Assembly: GCA_022709775.1 (NCBI GenBank)
Contig: JAKLIE010000037.1
Span: 1 to 9,410, forward strand
Direction: 5' to 3'
Length of the DNA stretch: 9,410 nucleotides
From: Pseudomonadota bacterium
GTDB taxonomy: Bacteria > Pseudomonadota > Gammaproteobacteria > Burkholderiales > Casimicrobiaceae
Below the pieces are notes generated by a model that saw only the letters and a list, made by a program, of their open reading frames with translations, searched no databases and was not told the DNA's origin. Numbering within the stretch: the stretch's first letter is position 1; each line of letters opens with the position of its first letter. Both the position numbers and the translations under genes were made by a program. Of the stretch, positions 6,635 to 9,410 are shown piece by piece.

Positions 6635-8953
6635 TCAGAACACCGAGCCGACCTGGAACTGGAAGCGCTGGATCCTGTCGCCAGGCTTCTGGTTGATCGG
6701 ATATGCATAGCTGAACTTGAGCGGGCCCATCGGCGAGTTCCATGCGAGCCCGACGCCGGCCGAGTAGCGGAACGACTCGTTGTCCGGCTGCATGCCGTTC
6801 AGATAGATCTGACCCGCGTCCGTGAACGCCGACACCCTGACCGCCTGCTGCCCGGTGAGGATCGGATAGAAGAGCTCCGCGTTGCCCACGATCTTGCGCT
6901 TGCCGCCCAGCACGTTGCCATAGATGTCCCGGGCACCCAGCGAGCTGGTCTCGTAGCCGCGCACGGACCCGACGCCGCCGCCGTAGAACGCCTTGAAGAA
7001 CGGCAGGGGCTTGCCCTGATAACCGTCCCCGTACCCCAGCTCGCCCCGCAGCATCAGCACGAACGGCGACCAGATCGGCCAGAACCACTGGTGGATGTAC
7101 TGCGCCTTGTAGTACGACAGGTCCCCGAAGGGGAGCCCCACCTCCACCAGGAGGCTCTGCAGCCGACCCTGGTTAGGATAGAGAATGTCGTCGCGCGTGT
7201 CACGCGCCCAGCCGGCGGAGAGCACGTACGCGTTCGTGGTCTCGCCGAACTGGTCGACGTAGTCGATGTACGCGGGCGGGCTGTTCGAGAACAGGCCGAG
7301 CGTCGTGTGATCGTAGCGGAAGCCCAGGTTCACCGTGTCGGTTTCGGTGATCGGGATCGCGAACGCCGCGGCGGCGCCGATCGTGTCCGACGTGTACTGC
7401 GACACCGACAGCGACGTCGGGTCGAGGCGGCGCTGGTAGAGCTCGAGCGTGCGCGCCACGCCGTCGACCGTCCAGTACGGCTCGGTGTACGAGATCGAAT
7501 AGGTCCGGTTGACCTTGCTCGTGTTGATGCCGAGCGAGAGCGCGTTCCCGGACCCGAACACGTTCTGCTGCGAGATCGATCCGCTGAATACGAGCCCTTC
7601 CGAGCTCGAGTAGCCGAGGCCCGCGAGCAGATTGCCGGTCGAGCGCTCGACGATCGAGTACTCGACGTCGATCTGGTCCGACGCGCCCGGCACCGGCGGC
7701 GTCTCGACGTTGACGTCCTCGAAGTAGCCCAGCCGCCTGATGCGGACCTTCGACCGCTCGATGCGCTGCCCGTCGTACCACGCGGCCTCGAGCTGGCGCG
7801 ATTCGCGCCGGATCACCTCGTCGCGCGTCTTGGCGTTGCCGCTGACGTTGATGCGGCGCACGTAGACGCGGCGGCCCGGGTCGACGTAGATCGTGAACGC
7901 CGCGGCGGCCTTCTCGCGGTTGATGTCCGGGACCGCGTTCACGTTCGCGAACGCGTAGCCTTCGGCGCCGAGCCGGTCCGAGATGTCCTTCGCCGTCTTC
8001 TGCAGCTTCTCGCGCGAGTAGACCTCGCCGGCCTTCACGCGGACGAGCGAGCGCAGCTCCGCCTCGTCGACCGCGAGGTCGCCCGCGAGCCGGACCTCGG
8101 AGATCATGTAGCGGGGCCCCTCGGTCACGTTGATCGTGATGTAGATGTCCTCCTTGTCCGGCGAGATGGACACCTGCGTCGACTCGATCTCGAACTCGAG
8201 GTAGCCGCGGTTCTGGTAGTAGCTGCGCAGCGCCTCGAGGTCGGCCTGCAGCTTCTGCTTCGAATACTGGTCGTTCTTCGTGTACCAGGAGAGCCAGTTC
8301 GGCGTCGTCAGCGTCATCTCCTTCAGGAGATCCTTCTCGCTGTACGCCTTCGTGCCGATGATGTTGATGCGCGAGATCTTCGAGGCGGAGCCCTCGTCGA
8401 TCGTGAAGTTGATCGCGACGCGGTTGCGCTCCTGCGGCGTGACCGTCGTCTGGACCTTGGCCGCGTAGAGGCCGCGCGTGATGTACTGGCGCTTGAGCTC
8501 CTGCTCGGCGCGCTCGAGCGCCGAGCGGTCGAAGATGCGGGCCTCGGAGAGCCCGATGTCCTTCAGCGCCTTCTTGATCGTGTCGGTGTCGAACTCCTTG
8601 TTGCCGACGAACGAGAGCGCGCTGATCGTCGGGCGCTCCTGCACGGCGACCACCAGCACGTCGCCCTCGCGCTCGAGGCGCACGTCGCGGAAGAAACCGG
8701 TCGCGTAGAGCGCCTTGACCGCGGCCGACAGCTTCTCGTCGTCGACGCGGTCGCCGACCTTGACCGGCAGGTAGCTGAAGATCGTGCCCGCCTCGGTGCG
8801 CTGGACGCCTTCGACGCGGATGTCGCGGACGACGAAGGGATCGGCGGCGATTGCGGCGAGCGGCGCGACGACCGCGAGGGCGATCGCCGCCGCGAGGGCG
8901 GCGCACCGACGGCGCGCCGATGACCGGCGGTCAGAACAGGCGGGAGACGTCAT
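6635..8953 (-). CDS. bamA: Outer membrane protein assembly factor BamA
   Basis: BamA is the central subunit of the Bam complex, which folds and inserts beta-barrel proteins into the outer membrane. The 772-residue precursor has an arginine-rich N-terminus and a signal peptide ending near AIA (about 37). Five POTRA domains follow, roughly at 40-107, 108-188, 189-279, 280-359 and 360-438, then a 16-strand Omp85 barrel (about 440-772). The first POTRA begins FVVRDIRVEG, and the barrel contains the diagnostic VRGY of loop 6 (664-667). The C-terminus ends in phenylalanine (FQFQVGSVF), as required for a Bam-recognised last strand. The ATG at 8953 is the only ATG, GTG or TTG before the signal peptide, because an in-frame TGA lies 15 bases upstream of it. 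It overlaps rseP by 23 bases and has no visible Shine-Dalgarno sequence, suggesting coupled translation. Confidence 0.98.
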   Translation of the reverse strand: MTSPACSDRRSSARRRCAALAAAIALAVVAPLAAIAADPFVVRDIRVEGVQRTEAGTIFSYLPVKVGDRVDDEKLSAAVKALYATGFFRDVRLEREGDVLVVAVQERPTISALSFVGNKEFDTDTIKKALKDIGLSEARIFDRSALERAEQELKRQYITRGLYAAKVQTTVTPQERNRVAINFTIDEGSASKISRINIIGTKAYSEKDLLKEMTLTTPNWLSWYTKNDQYSKQKLQADLEALRSYYQNRGYLEFEIESTQVSISPDKEDIYITINVTEGPRYMISEVRLAGDLAVDEAELRSLVRVKAGEVYSREKLQKTAKDISDRLGAEGYAFANVNAVPDINREKAAAAFTIYVDPGRRVYVRRINVSGNAKTRDEVIRRESRQLEAAWYDGQRIERSKVRIRRLGYFEDVNVETPPVPGASDQIDVEYSIVERSTGNLLAGLGYSSSEGLVFSGSISQQNVFGSGNALSLGINTSKVNRTYSISYTEPYWTVDGVARTLELYQRRLDPTSLSVSQYTSDTIGAAAAFAIPITETDTVNLGFRYDHTTLGLFSNSPPAYIDYVDQFGETTNAYVLSAGWARDTRDDILYPNQGRLQSLLVEVGLPFGDLSYYKAQYIHQWFWPIWSPFVLMLRGELGYGDGYQGKPLPFFKAFYGGGVGSVRGYETSSLGARDIYGNVLGGKRKIVGNAELFYPILTGQQAVRVSAFTDAGQIYLNGMQPDNESFRYSAGVGLAWNSPMGPLKFSYAYPINQKPGDRIQRFQFQVGSVF

Positions 8954-9410
8954 TGACGAGCGCGAGAGTCATGAGCACGGCGAGTAGCGCCATGCCGATG
9001 CGCTGCCCGACCTCGAAGGCCCGGTCGGATACCGGTCGGCCCAGAATGATCTCGGCCAGATAATACAGCAAATGCCCGCCGTCCAGCAGCGGGATGGGCA
9101 GCAGGTTGAGCACGCCGAGGCTGATGCTGATGAGCGCGAGATAGCCGACGAAGACGAGCACTCCCGCCTGCGCGGACTGGCCCGCGTAATCGGCGAGCGT
9201 GATCGGGCCCGAGAGGTTCCTGAGGGATGCGTCGCCGGTGATCATCCGGCCGAGCATCCGGAGCGTGAACGTCGAGAGCTCCCAGGTCTTGCGCACGCCC
9301 TGTCCCAGCGCGTCGAGGGGGCCCGTCCGCACGGTGATCGCGATGCGTCTGGCGGCTTCCGGATCGACCTTGAGCCTCAGCCCCGCGAGACCGATGCGGC
9401 GGCCGCCCTG
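8931..9410 (-). CDS. rseP: RseP/RasP-type site-2 zinc metalloprotease (C-terminal part)
   Basis: RseP is an inner-membrane intramembrane protease. In E. coli it cuts the anti-sigma factor RseA to release sigmaE, and removes signal-peptide remnants. Only the C-terminal 159 residues lie in the window; the N-terminal HExxH domain is outside. The visible part starts in the tail of a PDZ domain (GRRIGLAGLRLKVDP) and passes the conserved LSGPITLADYAGQSA. Next comes the membrane segment VLVFVGYLALISISLGVLNL, then LPIPLLDGGHLL, whose aspartate is a zinc ligand in this family. It ends with a last membrane helix (MALLAVLMTLALV). The real start lies beyond 9410; the frame is open through the edge. Position directly before bamA is the common proteobacterial order. 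Confidence 0.96.
   Translation of the reverse strand, partial: QGGRRIGLAGLRLKVDPEAARRIAITVRTGPLDALGQGVRKTWELSTFTLRMLGRMITGDASLRNLSGPITLADYAGQSAQAGVLVFVGYLALISISLGVLNLLPIPLLDGGHLLYYLAEIILGRPVSDRAFEVGQRIGMALLAVLMTLALVNDVSRLF

Noticed and set aside
4980..7088. lpxD as a 702-residue fusion protein
   Set aside because: The upstream half is an out-of-frame reading of ompH and bamA. The LpxD family N-terminus begins at the ATG at 6032.
6587..8923. A 778-codon open frame on the plus strand opposite bamA and the start of ompH
   Set aside because: It is rich in Arg, Val, Asp, Leu and Glu, has no recognisable domain, and mirrors the codon bias of bamA. Long antisense frames are expected in DNA of this GC content.
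8840..8953. BamA N-terminus as a lipoprotein signal because of its cysteines
   Set aside because: The cysteines are before or at the start of the hydrophobic core. No lipobox cysteine sits at the cleavage point, which looks like a signal peptidase I site.

Overview
The window is a stretch of GC-rich bacterial chromosome (roughly 70% G+C by eye) with every recognisable gene on the minus strand. It reads best as a Gram-negative proteobacterium, probably betaproteobacterial. The evidence is a conserved outer-membrane biogenesis cluster, strong GC bias at third codon positions, and the sequence style of BamA, LpxD and LpxA. I cannot name a genus. There is no sign of mobile DNA, CRISPR, tRNA or rRNA, and no intergenic gap is longer than about 120 bases.

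In transcription order (high to low coordinates) the window starts inside rseP, the site-2 intramembrane protease, of which only the last 159 residues are present. Then come bamA (outer-membrane protein assembly), ompH/skp (periplasmic chaperone), lpxD, fabZ, lpxA and lpxB (early lipid A synthesis plus the fatty-acid dehydratase that competes for the same hydroxyacyl-ACP), and rnhB (RNase HII). Genes from rseP to rnhB are packed with gaps of 11 to 41 bases or with overlaps (rseP/bamA by 23 bases, lpxB/rnhB by ATGA). They look like one operon. Its logic is coherent: RseP belongs to the envelope-stress cascade, BamA and Skp build the outer-membrane proteome, and the Lpx enzymes build the lipid of the same membrane. 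All key catalytic residues are present and no gene is broken.

After rnhB the style changes. A GC-rich hairpin follows the rnhB stop, then a 120-base gap carries three copies of a 7-mer. Next are a classical short-chain dehydrogenase/reductase of uncertain substrate and, after a 76-base gap, a PLP-dependent threonine/serine dehydratase of the serine-racemase type. That last gene runs off the left edge and is probably almost complete. The gap in front of it holds a perfect TATAAT with a plausible -35 at 17 bases, set exactly between two GGCGCC half-sites.

I did not find a new biological system. The core is a textbook envelope operon. The points worth a second look are the two intergenic regions at the low-coordinate end, the racemase-type residues of the dehydratase, and the acyl-chain ruler positions of LpxA and LpxD.
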